NCBI GenBank assembly: GCA_963839685.1
Contig: CAWIVS010000007.1
Location: 1 to 64,000 of the forward strand
Direction of reading: 5' to 3'
DNA from: CADEED01 sp963839685
GTDB taxonomy: Bacteria; Pseudomonadota; Gammaproteobacteria; Steroidobacterales; Steroidobacteraceae
Length of the DNA: 64,000 nucleotides
Under the pieces are notes generated by a model. It was not told the DNA's origin and searched no databases. It worked only from the letters and a program-made list of their open reading frames with translations. Made by a program: the position numbers and the translations under genes. Positions 7,653-18,481 of the stretch are shown here, piece by piece (the stretch's first letter is position 1; each line of letters begins with the position of its first letter).

Positions 7653-10600
7653 ATGCGTTCTCAAATAGCCGTCGTGCTGTGTCTGTTGTCGCTCGTAGGT
7701 TGCGGTGGTGGCGGCGACTCGCCAACTCCGGTAGCGCCTGCACCACCTCCAGTGGTTCCCCCTCCGCCCCCACCACCACCTGTGATCGGAACGACGGGCG
7801 GCACGATCACTGAGACCAGCGGCGCAACGGTGATATTCCCGGCGGGTGCCGTTGAAAGCGACACCACATTCCGCATCGCCATCGATTCCACCGGCGCGCC
7901 GCCGGTCCCGTCGGAACTGGGCGCAACGGGCAACATGTATGTGATCACGCCCCACGGTGGAAACTTCACGCAGCCGGTTGAGGTGAGCATCCCTGCGCCC
8001 ACCCTCACCTTGCTTCCCACTCAAGAACTCAAGCTCGCCAAGGCCGAACCCAACGGCGCATGGCAAATCCTCACTGACTCGACGGTCGTCGACGGCAAGC
8101 TCAAAGCAAATGTAGACAGCTTTTCATTCTTCATGGGCGTGGTCATCACCTACCAGCTGCCCATCCTCCAGGCTGTTCCATTCGACTTCATCGACACCGT
8201 GAACTGTGGTGATCAGGACTGTCAGAACCTGATCGGTCCCGCGACAGTCACCTACACTGTAGCCGGCAACGGCGGCCAGTTACCTCCGAACTGCACCAAC
8301 CCAATCGCATCCGTGCAAGAGCGGACCTATGGCTATGGCCAAGCCGCCAATGCCATTTACCCGGCTATCCCGCTTTCCGGCTTCACGCTGATCCAAACGC
8401 TTCCTCACCGCTCCAATGCGTACAGCCTTGCCGCCTTCCTGGAATGTGAAACCTTCCTTGGCAACTCGAGTTTTTTGCACATCCGATGGCCGGTAAGAGC
8501 TGTGTATCCCGCCGTCGCCGTCGAACGCGCCCCCGCGCAGCTCGACGTCGTTGAAGGACTCCAGGCGAATCTCGATGTCATGCTTTGGGGCGGTGCCATC
8601 CTCACGTCTGGCCCGTTGGACGACCGGGTCACGCCCACTCCCACCGACCGCGCCATCGTCGACTGGCAGCGCAGCGACAACGGCGGCGCGTCCTGGCGCG
8701 AGATCGCGCGCTCTTTTCAGAATGAGGCAGACCCGCTGCCATTTCTCACCGGCTCGGAGTGGAGGCCATGGCAAGTCCGGCACGGATTCGTCGCAACTGC
8801 CGCGGATCAGGGCGCCTTGATTCGCGTGCATGCTTGTTACACGCCGGCGGCGCCCACGGCCGCACTTCCCTGCGCTACTGGGCCTGCAACCCGTATCAAT
8901 GTGTTGCAGCAGAGCGCATTGCCAGCGATTGTGGATCAGCCGCGATCTGTGTTGATCCGCACGGCGGAGACGGCTAACTTCTCGGCGACGGTATCAGGCC
9001 AGCCTGCGCCGACGCTGCGGTGGCAAACTCGTCCCGCCAACTCCACCGGTGAATGGGCCAATGTGGTCGTCGGCTCGGGCGCGACTGCCGCGAGTTACAC
9101 CACCGCGCCGCGAGTGCCTTCAGACAACGGCGAGCAGTACCGCGTAGTCGCGACGAATGCAGTGGGCAGCGTCGCGAGCACGCCAGTGACTGTCTCCGTG
9201 AGTGATCTCGACGTCGCACCCAGCATCACCACACAGCCGGCCTCGCTCAACGTGACTTCGGGCAATGACGCCGTATTCGCCGTCGCGGCCTATGGTACGG
9301 AGGCGCTGAGTTATCAGTGGCGCTTCAACGGCACTGCCATCGCGGGCGCCAACAGTCCCGTATTGCGACTCAACGGTGTCACGAGCGCCAATGCAGGCAG
9401 CTACGCCGTCACCGTCACCAACAATGCCGGCAATGCGGCCAGTAATACCGCGGTGCTCAGCGTCACGTCGGGCGCGCCGGCAACAGTCGCCCCCAGCATC
9501 GTCACCCAACCCGCCTCGGTTACAGTTAACGTTGGCAACACCGCCACCTTCGCCGTGGGCGTGGATGGCACTGGACCGCTGAGCTTCCAGTGGCGTCGCG
9601 ATGGCTCAAACATTGCCGGTGCCACGAGCGCCGTGCTCACCTTCCCCGACGTCGCGCTGATCAACGCCGGCAGTTTCTCGGTGCTGGTGACCAACAGCGC
9701 AGGATCCGATGACGAGCAGCAATGCGGTGCTCGACGTCAGCGCGGCAACCACGCCGAGCGCTCCCACCATCAGCTCGCAACCTTCCACGCTCATCGTCCC
9801 CTTCGGCGGGTCGGGCGTCGTCGCGGTCGGTGCCACCGGCAGTGGCCCGCTGTCCTATCAGTGGTCGAAGAACGGCGCTGTGCTCCCAGGGGCTGAGTCG
9901 CCGGTGCTGGACTTCCGAAACGTGGCCGATGCCGACGTCGGTAAGTACACCGTCACGATTTCCAACAGCATGGGCTCGGTGGTGAGCAACGCGGTCGACA
10001 TCATTCTGCTGGGCGCGCCAGTGATCACGCAGCAACCTGCGGACGTGACAGCACTCGAGGGGGCCAACGCCACTTTCTTCGTGGCCGCGAGCAGCTCAGG
10101 CCTGCGCTACCAGTGGTCGATGAACGGCAATCCGATACCGGGCGCCATCGCGGCCACGCTCAACACCGGTTCGGTCGTGGCGGCCAATTCCGGCGCCGTG
10201 TACAGCGTGCTCGTCTACAACGGTGCCGGCCTGGTGTTCAGCCAGGGCGCGGTGCTCACCGTGCAGACACTCGTAGCACCAACCATCACGCAGCATCCGC
10301 AGAACGTCACCATCGAACCCGGCCTGCAGGCGCAGATGTGCGTGACCATCGGTGGCACGCCGACGTTCGACGTGCAGCTGCAACGCTGGAACGGATCCTC
10401 GTGGGCGCCGGGCATAGACGTGCTCGTGAACGGCAACACCCAGGTCTGCTATTTCACCGAAGCGCTGACACTCGCCGACAACGGCGCGCAGTACCGCTTC
10501 CTGTCGACAACCCGGCGGGCGAAGTGGCCAGCAACACCGCCACGGTGACCGTGCAGGCGCCGGTCGTACCCGGCATCACCACCACGACGCTCGTGAGCCG

Positions 10601-11777
10601 TGCAACCAGCGGCGCCACGGCTAACAACCGCAGCGGCCTCCCCAGCCTCTCTGCCGATGGCAATATCGTCGCATTCATCAGCGACGGTACCAACCTCGTG
10701 CCCGGAGCTACGAATAACGGCCATGGGTATGTGCGCAACATCGCCACCGGTGTAACGACGCTGGTCGACCAGACGCCGGCAGGCACTCAATCGCAATCGC
10801 CCTACGGCGTCAACGGCCTGAAACTCGCCGCGGGCGGTCGCCACGTCATCTTCAGCTCGCTCGCCGGGGATCTCGTGGCAGACGACACCAATGGCTCGCA
10901 GGATGTGTTCGTGCGTGATTTGCAGACCGGCGTCACCACGCGTGTCAGCCTGAAAGCGGATGGTTCGCAGATCACCAACGCGGGCAACGGCCAGAGCGAC
11001 ATGCAACTCAATATCTCGGCAGACGGGCGCTTCGTGAGCTTTGTGTCGGGCCAGGACCTCATCGGCGACGATCCATCAGGGGCGTACTCGCTGTATTTCC
11101 GCAGTCTGCAGACCGGCTTTCTGCGACGCGTCTTCAGCAGCACGACGACTCTCGCCGCCTATTCGGCGATGTCGGACAACGGAGAGCACCTGGCGTACCT
11201 GTATGCCACCTTCGTTCCCGGCGACACGCGCAACATCATTGTTCACTATGACGCCGAAGCCAATGTCTCGACTGAGGCGTTCAGCATCGACAGCACCAAC
11301 AATGCGTCTTACGTGGGTCAGGGCATCGGCATCTCCGGCAACGGCCGCTACATCACCTTTGCCTTGCGTTCTCCCACCACGTTGAACGGATCAAATTTCA
11401 CACAGGTCCTGGCGATCGATCAGAACAATCCGGGTCAGATCACCGTCGCGAGTGGAGACTCCAATGGTTTCGGCAATGGCCACAGCAGCTGGCCAAAGGT
11501 GTCGGATGACGGGCATGTGCTCTTCGTGACCGATGCCAGCAATCTCACCGGCGGTTTTGCGAGTGGATCCTTTCCTGCGGTCGTCGTGCGCGATCTGCAC
11601 AGTTCGGCACTGGCGGTGGCCTCGCGCCGTCCCAACGACACCCCCATTTCGGTCCCGACCGCGTATGCCTATCACGCTCTCTCGAGCGATGGCACCGTGG
11701 TGGCATTCGCTGCCGACGAATTCGACATGTCGGGCGGCACACGTGAGTTTCAGGTGTACGTGGCGCCGCGCCCTTGA
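7653..11777 (+). pseudogene. Large lipoprotein with ZU5-like, multiple Ig-like and beta-propeller regions, two compensating frameshifts
   Basis: Read through two indels, this is one protein of about 1,374 residues. It starts with a lipoprotein signal (LCLLSLVGCGGGG) and a proline linker, then a ZU5-like domain (GGTITETSGATVIFPAGAV), a long beta region, at least five Ig-like repeats with the W...L.L..V...AGxYxVxVTNxxG signature, and a C-terminal segment of TolB/PD40-type propeller blades (LSADGNIVAFISDGTNLV, ISADGRFVSFVSGQDL). An extra A near 9709 shifts the frame: without it the sequence reads AGSVTSSNAVL. A missing G near 10504 shifts it back: restored, it reads RFLVDNPAGEVASN. About 800 bases lie between. 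The intact halves and absence of stops suggest sequence error or very recent decay. It would be a cell-surface adhesive or binding protein. Confidence 0.8.
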
Positions 11778-11939
11778 GATCCAGGAGAGCTTTATGCATT
11801 CACCTATGAGAGACGGCAGGAATCGGCCATAGCCGCGCCAAACGCGTCAAGGATTCGAGCCTAAGTCGCTGATCCTCAAGGATTGCTTGACGTCTGACGG
11901 TCTCGCCGCCAGAATGCGCGCCCTTCAAAGGTTCTCGGT

Positions 11940-12015
11940 TCCCTGGTAGCTCAGTTGGTAGAGCGTCGGACTGTTAATCCGTTGGTCGTTGGTTCGAGTC
12001 CAACCCAGGGAGCCA
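11940..12015 (+). tRNA. tRNA-Asn (GTT)
   Basis: The 76-base cloverleaf folds completely: acceptor arm TCCCTGG pairs with CCAGGGA, followed by G and an encoded CCA end. The D loop has AGCTCAGTTGGTAGAGC and the T arm GGTTCGAGTCC. The anticodon loop is CTGTTAA with GTT at 11973-11975, position 34-36 of the tRNA. No T-rich terminator follows directly. Confidence 0.98.
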
Positions 12016-12039
12016 TCTAGTTTCGGTCCGTTCTGGACA

Positions 12040-12063
12040 CATCGGTAACGTCATTTACCGATG
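12040..12063. promoter_or_regulatory. Inverted repeat CATCGGTAA-N6-TTACCGATG
   Basis: Perfect 9-base arms lie 24 bases after the tRNA gene and 127 bases before the next ECF sigma factor. There is no T-run, so an operator for the sigma gene is as likely as a tRNA transcript terminator. Confidence 0.35.
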
Positions 12064-12189
12064 ACATGGGTAACACCCCAGCACTCGAAGTGATGGCTCT
12101 CGTGGTTGGCGCGATGATTTTCCGTGGGCGGGAAGGTATTACTCGTCAACAGGGCCCACCACGCCATGGGCACGAACGGAGAGATCGAA

Positions 12190-13284
12190 ATGAGTGCTGA
12201 GCAGAGCATGACAGCGTCGGCCGATGCAACTGCGCTGGCTGGCGCCGTTCGAGCGGGCGACGAGGCGGCCTTCAATAAAGTCGCCGATCGCCACCGCCGT
12301 GAGCTGCTGATCCATTGCTATCGCATGCTCGGCTCGTTCCAGGACGCCGAAGATGCCGTTCAGGACGCCCTGCTGCGCGCCTGGAAGTACCGCGAGAGCC
12401 TCAAGGAGGGAGCCCCAATGCGCCCGTGGCTGTACCGGGTCGCGACCAACGCCTGTCTGGATGTCATCGGCCACGACGCGCGGAGATCGGCACTCGCCGC
12501 GAAGTCGTCTGCCGAAGCTCCGGGCGCGCCATTGGCGCCCGCCGAAGTGACCTGGCTGCAGCCCATCCCGGATGCCATCCTCGATCGGGCAACGCCGCGC
12601 GACTCCGAACCGGAGACCGCCGTCCTCACGCAGGAAACGATCGGGCTCGCGTTTCTGACCGTGATCCAGCTCCTCTCGCCTCAGCAACGGGCCGTGCTGA
12701 TTCTGCGTGACGTGCTGGGTTGGTCCGCGAACGAGACCGCCGAACTGCTCGACGTAAGCGTCGCCGCGGCGAACAGTGCGTTGCAGCGGGCACGTGACAT
12801 TCTGCGTACGAAGCTGCCCTCGCGCAGGCCGGAGTGGCCAGCCGGAGTCGACGCCAGTGCGGCCGAACGCGAGCTGCTCCGGAGGTACATCGAAGCCTGC
12901 GAAAAGGCCGACATCGGCGCGTTCGAATCGCTGCTCCGCGAGGACGCAGTCTGCCGTATGCCACCGCAGCCGGAGGTTTCCGTGGGCCGCGAGGCCATCT
13001 TGAAGCTCTTTATGGACGCTGGTTTTGGGACCGAGGCGTTCGGCCAGCTGCGGTGCGTTATCACACGCGCCAACCGGCAACCGGCGGTGGCTGTTTATGT
13101 GCTCCAGTCGGGCGACACGACTTACCGTCCGGTGGCTATCGATATCCTGCAAATTGAGGAAGGCGTCGTTACCGAGATCATCACGTTCGGCCCCGAGTTC
13201 TTTCCGACTTTCGCGCTCCCGCTCACGATGGACTCGTCAGGTGGACCCTTGACACATTCCGAATCAAGGACTAGACGTGGTTAG
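12190..13284 (+). CDS. ECF sigma factor with C-terminal SnoaL-like domain (SigX5/TIGR02960 type)
   Basis: The 364-residue protein has region 2 (ELLIHCYRMLGSFQDAEDAVQDALLRAW, PWLYRVATNACLD), the WLQPIPD signature of the TIGR02960 group, region 4 (QRAVLILRDVLGWSANETAELLDVSVAAANSALQRAR) and a C-terminal NTF2/SnoaL-like domain from about residue 225. In such sigma factors the extra domain takes the place of an anti-sigma factor in controlling activity. The ATG at 12190 was chosen because GGAGAG lies six bases upstream; a longer open frame starts at 12124 but lacks a site. It is monocistronic or followed by the small lipoprotein. Confidence 0.9.
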   Translation: MSAEQSMTASADATALAGAVRAGDEAAFNKVADRHRRELLIHCYRMLGSFQDAEDAVQDALLRAWKYRESLKEGAPMRPWLYRVATNACLDVIGHDARRSALAAKSSAEAPGAPLAPAEVTWLQPIPDAILDRATPRDSEPETAVLTQETIGLAFLTVIQLLSPQQRAVLILRDVLGWSANETAELLDVSVAAANSALQRARDILRTKLPSRRPEWPAGVDASAAERELLRRYIEACEKADIGAFESLLREDAVCRMPPQPEVSVGREAILKLFMDAGFGTEAFGQLRCVITRANRQPAVAVYVLQSGDTTYRPVAIDILQIEEGVVTEIITFGPEFFPTFALPLTMDSSGGPLTHSESRTRRG

Positions 13285-13311
13285 CCTGCTTCAGGCGCCC
13301 GCGTTGATGGG

Positions 13312-13689
13312 GTGAATCTCTTGGCCAGAAACCGCGTTTTCCGTCCCGTACTGCTGGCCGCCGGCATGCTCATGGTCGCCGCTTGCGCCTCGCAGCCCAC
13401 TTCTACTACGCCAGTTCCTCGGGCGGCTTCCACCACTGCGCCGGCGCCGGCAGCCACCCCGCTGCTCGAAAAGAAATTCCAGCGAGTCGCCAAGCATTAC
13501 CAGAAGTATCAGCATGAAGGGCAACTGGTGTACTGCAAGAGGGGCGCCACCAAAAGCATGCCGCCTACGGAGTGCATCTACGAGTCCGCGCTTCGTCTGC
13601 AAGTCGAAAACATGCAAAGGTCGCGCAACGCCGTAACACGTGGGGGCCCCCAGTACGTGGCGACTGTACCGGGTGGGTCGGGGCAGTAG
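13312..13689 (+). CDS. Small lipoprotein of unknown function
   Basis: The 125-residue product begins with a lipoprotein signal (LLAAGMLMVAACAS, lipid attachment expected on the Cys in AAC), followed by a Thr/Pro/Ala linker and a short helical domain with two cysteines (VYCKRGATKSMPPTECIYES). Similar short lipoproteins with this C-x(12-15)-C loop occur widely in Xanthomonadales-like genomes without assigned function. The start is GTG at 13312; a TTG at 13321 is also possible and neither has a strong ribosome-binding site. Confidence 0.65.
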   Translation: MNLLARNRVFRPVLLAAGMLMVAACASQPTSTTPVPRAASTTAPAPAATPLLEKKFQRVAKHYQKYQHEGQLVYCKRGATKSMPPTECIYESALRLQVENMQRSRNAVTRGGPQYVATVPGGSGQ

Positions 13690-13768
13690 ATCGCGCGTTC
13701 GAGATACTCGAGCGCCCGCTCCTTCGAGGGATATCCCGACTCGCGGAAACCGCGTACCTTCGCCGCCC

Positions 13769-14281
13769 ATGTACAGCGAAACCTTCTCCCAGTTCAAAAA
13801 GCAGCTCGGCCAACTCGATAAGTGGCTCGGCATGGCCGCGGACTACGCCAAGTCGAAAAATTTCGACCCGGATGTCTTCCCTACCCTGCGCCTCGCCCCG
13901 GACCAATTCCCGCTCGCGCGGCAGGTGCAGATCGCCTGCGACACCGTGAAGCTGACCGTGGGCTACCTCACCGGCAAACCGGTGCCGCCGCAGGAAGACA
14001 ACGAGAAAACCATTGCGGAGCTTCAGGCGCGGGTGCGGTCGACCATCACGCTGCTGGACGGACTTACGCCGAAAGACTTTGAAGGCGCCGCGGCGCGCGT
14101 CGTGAGCCAGCCTCGCTGGAAAGGCGAATGGATGACGGGCGCCGACTATTTCCTCGAGCACACGATCCCGAATTTCTATTTCCACCTCACGACGACCTAT
14201 GCGCTCCTGCGTCACAACGGCGTACCCGTCGGCAAGCGTGACTATCTGGGCGTGCAGTCGAAACGGCCAGCCGCCGCCTGA
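13769..14281 (+). CDS. DUF1993 family protein
   Basis: The 170-residue helical protein matches DUF1993, a DinB-like four-helix family: an N-terminal MYSETFSQFKKQLGQLDKWL helix, the LAPDQFPLARQVQIACDTVK motif, and the C-terminal FHLTTTYALLRHNGVPVGKRDYLG that is most conserved in the family. It is predicted cytoplasmic; no activity is established for the family. The long open frame extends upstream to 13640, but the family alignment begins at the ATG at 13769. Confidence 0.85.
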   Translation: MYSETFSQFKKQLGQLDKWLGMAADYAKSKNFDPDVFPTLRLAPDQFPLARQVQIACDTVKLTVGYLTGKPVPPQEDNEKTIAELQARVRSTITLLDGLTPKDFEGAAARVVSQPRWKGEWMTGADYFLEHTIPNFYFHLTTTYALLRHNGVPVGKRDYLGVQSKRPAAA

Positions 14282-14341
14282 TTCGGCGCAAGACAGAATC
14301 GTTTCTCGAGAGCGCGGCCGCACGTCGACTCCAAGGTGCGA

Positions 14342-17300
14342 TCAGACAGGAAACGCAGGGGCGGTTTTCTGCTGCGACAGCATTCGATAGAGTCCCGGCA
14401 GCACGAGAAGCGTCAGCAGCGTCGACGACACGATGCCTCCGATTACCACGGTTGCCAGTGGGCGCTGCACTTCCGCACCAGGCCCGACATTCAGGGCCAT
14501 CGGCAGGAAGCCTAGCGAAGCGACCAGCGCAGTGACCAACACCGCGCGAAGTCGCCCCATCGCGCCGTTGACGATCGCTTCGTCGATAGTCTGTCCACTC
14601 TGCTCGAGCGTGCGGATCAGGCCGACCATGACGAGACCGTTCAATACCGCCACGCCCGACAGCGCGATGAATCCAACACCTGCGGATATCGACAGCGGGA
14701 TATCTCGCAGCCACAGCGCGACAATTCCGCCGGTGAGCGCAAGCGGCACGCCGCTGAAAATCGCGACTCCAGCGCGCATCGAGCCGAATGCGAAAAACAG
14801 GAGCGCCAGGATAATGATGAGCGACACCGGCACAACCACGCTCAATCGCTGCGCAGCGGAGACCAGCTGCTCGAAAGCCCCTCCGTATTCGATCCAATAG
14901 CCTGGAGGTGCCCGCAGGCCTGCGTCCAGGCGCTCGCGAATCTCCGTGACAAATCCACCGAGATCGCGGTCTCGAACATTGGCTGTGACTACAACGCGGC
15001 GCTTGCCGTTCTCCCGGTTGACCTGGTTGGGGCCGGTGCTTTCCTCGATTTTGGCTACTTCGCGCAGGGGCACGAATTCGGGCTCACCGCCTGCCCAGTT
15101 TGCTCCGCGAGAGACTTCGTCTTCATTGCCTTGTCCTGCGCGCGGGATGGGCAAGTCCGCCAGCCACTCCGGGCTCTGCCTCATCTGCTCCGGCAGGCGC
15201 ACGACAATGTCCGCGCGTCGGTCACCCTCGATGAATTGTCCCGCCACTGTTCCACCCACTGCGGTGCTCACCGTACGTTGAATATCACGCGGATTGAGCC
15301 CATAGCGCGAAAGCGCCTGCCGGTCGGGATTCACAACCAGCATCGGCAATCCCGTGGTTTCCTCGACGCGAACGTCAGCAGCACCCGGCACGTCACGGGT
15401 GATGTCGGCTATCCGCGCGGCCAGACGATTCAACGTGTCGAGATCATCTCCGTTGATCTTGATTGCCACATCGGCTCGCACGCCTGAGATCAACTCATTC
15501 ATGCGCATTTGGATCGGCTGCGTAAATTCATAGTTATTACCGGGCACGGATCTCGCAACGGTTTCCAGCTCTTCGACCAGATCGACGCTTGGACTTGCGT
15601 GGATTCGGCCAATTTTCCCGTTGCTTGATCATGACGAAAGTATCGGCAACGGATGGCGGCATCGGATCGTTCGCCACCTCTGCCGTGCCGATTCGGCTGA
15701 ACACCCGCTCGACTTCCGGAAGCTGCGCGATGCGTTTCTCGAGTACGTGCTGCATATGAATTGACTGCGTAAGACTTGTCCCCGGGACGCGCAGCGCCTG
15801 CACCGCGATGTCGCCTTCATCGAGGCTCGGAACAAATTCTGTGCCGAGCCGTGTAGCCAGAAAGCCGGACGCCGCGACCAGCACGACGGCACCGCCGACT
15901 ATGGGCACCCGATGCGCGAGCGCCCAGCGCAGAGCAGGCACGAATCGGGTGTGGATCTCACGCATGACTCGGTTTTCGTGCTCAGGAATCTTGCCGCCGA
16001 GAAACAGTGCCACGGCTGCGGGCACGAAGGTGAGAGACAGGAGCATCGCGCTCGTCAACGCGAGCACCACAGTGATGGCCATCGGGTGGAACATTTTCCC
16101 TTCGATGCCGGTGAGCGCAAAAATCGGCAGGTATACCGCCGTAATGATTCCAATGCCAAAAAGACTCGGACGAATGACTTCCGCAGTGGCGCGCGCCGCA
16201 AGCTCAAACCGCTCCTCGCGGTGAAGAATGCGACCAAGGCGGGCTTGTTCCTCGCCGAAGCGTCGCAGCGCGTTCTCGACGATGATCACGGCCCCGTCGA
16301 CGATCAGTCCGAAGTCCAGCGCACCCAGACTCATCAAGTTCCCGGACACGCCACCACGAACCATCCCGGTGACCGTCATGAGCATGGATAGCGGAATCAC
16401 CGCAGCCGTAATCAGCGCCGCACGCATGTTTCCGAGCAACAGAAACAAGACGGCGACGACAAGCAGCGCGCCTTCGATCAGACTCGTCCGCACGGTCGCG
16501 ATGGTTCGATCCACAAGACTCGTGCGGTCATACACTGGTTGGATGAGCACGCCTTTCGGCAAGCTCTTTTGAATTTCCGAGACTCGAGCCGCTGCCGCTC
16601 GCGAAACCGCGCGAGGGTTTTCCCCAATCAACATGATCACGGTGCCGAGAACGACTTCCTCACCGTTCTGCGTGGCGGCCCCTGTACGAAGCTCCCGTCC
16701 ATCGCTCACCGTTGCAACATCACGTATTCGAATGGGCACGCCGTCACGACGATCCAGCACGATGGTCTCGAGCGCCACGATGTCCGGCGCCTGGTTCGGA
16801 ACACGAACGAGCAGTTGCTGCCCACTGCGTTCGATGTAGCCAGCACTGACGTTCTGGTTGTTCTCAGACAGCGCCTCGACCACGTCGTCGAGCGAAAATC
16901 CATACGCAAGCAGTCGCGTCGGATCCGGGGTGACATGGATCTGTCGTACATATCCGCCAATCGCGCTGACCTCGGTGACACCGGGCACATTGCGCAATTG
17001 CGGGCGTACTACCCAGTCGTGAATCGACCGCAGATCCATCGAACTCCACGCGCGCCCATCCGGACGGCGCGCCGCAGGATCGGCCGTCAGCGTGTACAGG
17101 AAGATTTCGCCCATTCCCGTGGCTATTGGACCCAGTTCGGGCTCGAGCCCTGGCGGAAGCTGCGACTTCACTTGCGCAATGCGCTCGGCGACCTGCTGTC
17201 GCGCGAAGAAGATGTCCGTGCCGTCCTCGAAAACAACCGTGACTTGAGAAAGCCCGTAGCGCGACAGGGATCGCGTGTAATCGAGATTCGGCAATCCGGC

Positions 17301-17537
17301 GATGGCGGTCTCGATCACGAAGGTGACGCGCTGCTCCGCTTCAAGTGGCGAATACCCCTGCACCTCGGTATTCACCTGCACCTGGACATTCGTGATGTCC
17401 GGCGTCGCATCGATGGGCAGACGAGAGAAGCTCCACACACCCACCGCCGCAATGGCCAACGTCAACGACAGCATCACCCAGCGGTGTGCAATCGCAAAAC
17501 GAACGATGCGCTCCAGGCGTGGCATGTCAGTGCTCAT
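14342..17537 (-). pseudogene. czcA: CzcA/CusA-type heavy-metal RND efflux pump, one frameshift
   Basis: The two frames (15537-17537 and 14342-15547) join into a full-length pump of about 1,064 residues. The first membrane helix follows ERIVRFAIAHRWVML, and the TM4 segment has DFGLIVDGAVIIVEN, carrying the D/D/E proton-relay residues typical of CzcA (Co/Zn/Cd) rather than CusA. The second half begins PGNNYEFTQPIQMRMNELISGVRADVAIKI. An extra base near 15585 breaks the frame; removing it restores KRDLVEELETVARSVPGNN. Domain integrity elsewhere suggests sequence error or a recent lesion. The ATG at 17537 overlaps the end of czcB by 11 bases; another ATG lies at 17525. It would export divalent metal from periplasm and cytosol through the CzcC channel. 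Confidence 0.88.
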
Positions 17538-18481
17538 GTCCGGCGCTTTCTTTCTCGAGATCGGCCTTGATGAGATAACTCTGCTCGACCACTACCTCCT
17601 CGCCCTCCTTCAACCCCTCCAGCACCTCTGCGTTGAGCGCATCGCGCTCGCCCAACTTCACAACGCGCGGTGTGTAAGAATTTCCATGGCGTGTGAACAC
17701 CACGGTTTCGCCTTCAAAGGTCTGTAGCGCCAGGACCGGCACGACAAGCGCGGCTTGTCGCTCCTGAACCGTCACTCGTGCGCGTACCGCGGCACCCGGC
17801 CGCCATTGACCGTCCGAGTTCTTGATCGTGGCGCGCGCAACGGTGCTTTGACTGGCAGTCGCCGTGCCTGGAAGGATTCGATCGAGCTTGGTTGTGGTCT
17901 GTGCGCCATCGCTGAGCCGGATGATTTCGACCGTCATTCCCGAAGCTATGTGCTGGGCATCGCCTCCAAACAGATGCAGGTCAACCCAAAGAGAAGACAG
18001 GTCCGCGAGTTCGAATAGCGACTGATCGCCGGCGAGATCTCCGGGGACCGCCGCAACGTCAAGGATCGTCCCGCCAAAAGGCGCAGTCACAGCGTACGCA
18101 GTGAGGCTCACATTGCTTTCGATGGTGGCCAAAGTCTGCCCGGCTTTCACGACATCACCGACCTCGACGCGCACCGACTGCACGGGTCCCGCATAACGCG
18201 CGCGCACTCTGGCGTGTTTGCCTTCGATGGGCGTGAGCAGGCCCTGCACTTCGTGCGCATCGCGCACGATTCCCGAGCCCACATTTGCGCTTCGTATGCC
18301 AAGCTCCCTAGCTGTCTTTTCATCAATCTCCGCCTCATCGTGGTGCTCAGGTCCGTCGCCCTCCGCAGGGGCCGCTTCCTCGTCATCGTGATGGGCTCTG
18401 TGAATCTTCCCGCTGACCGCATCCGGCGACGGCCATGGCGGCGAGCACCGTTAACAGCACTGAGTAGATAGGATTGCTCAT
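17527..18481 (-). pseudogene. czcB: CzcB-type periplasmic adaptor of metal efflux, one frameshift
   Basis: The downstream frame encodes the adaptor barrel, lipoyl and MP domains (RYAGPVQSVRVEVGDVVKAGQTLATIES, VPVLALQTFEGETVVF) and ends in a His-containing tail. Immediately upstream in that frame lies an acidic His-rich segment (HRAHHDDEE, PEHHDEAEIDEKTAREL) but no start codon. In another frame an ATG at 18481 gives a lipoprotein signal (LLTVLAAMAVAGCGQ), so one base appears to be missing near 18402-18415. The ATG overlaps the czcC stop by four bases (ATGA). With czcA it would form the membrane-fusion component of a tripartite Co/Zn/Cd pump; the His-rich part probably binds metal. Confidence 0.85.

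Noticed and set aside
7653..11777. Programmed frameshifting in the Ig lipoprotein
   Set aside because: No slippery heptamer or downstream structure stands out at 9709 or 10504, and the two shifts are of opposite sign.
12016..12063. Rho-independent terminator after tRNA-Asn
   Set aside because: A hairpin is present but no T-run follows; listed only as an inverted repeat.
16539..17570. 343-codon open frame on the plus strand across czcA
   Set aside because: It is antisense to conserved RND coding sequence, Arg/His-rich, with no domain; a shadow of high GC content.
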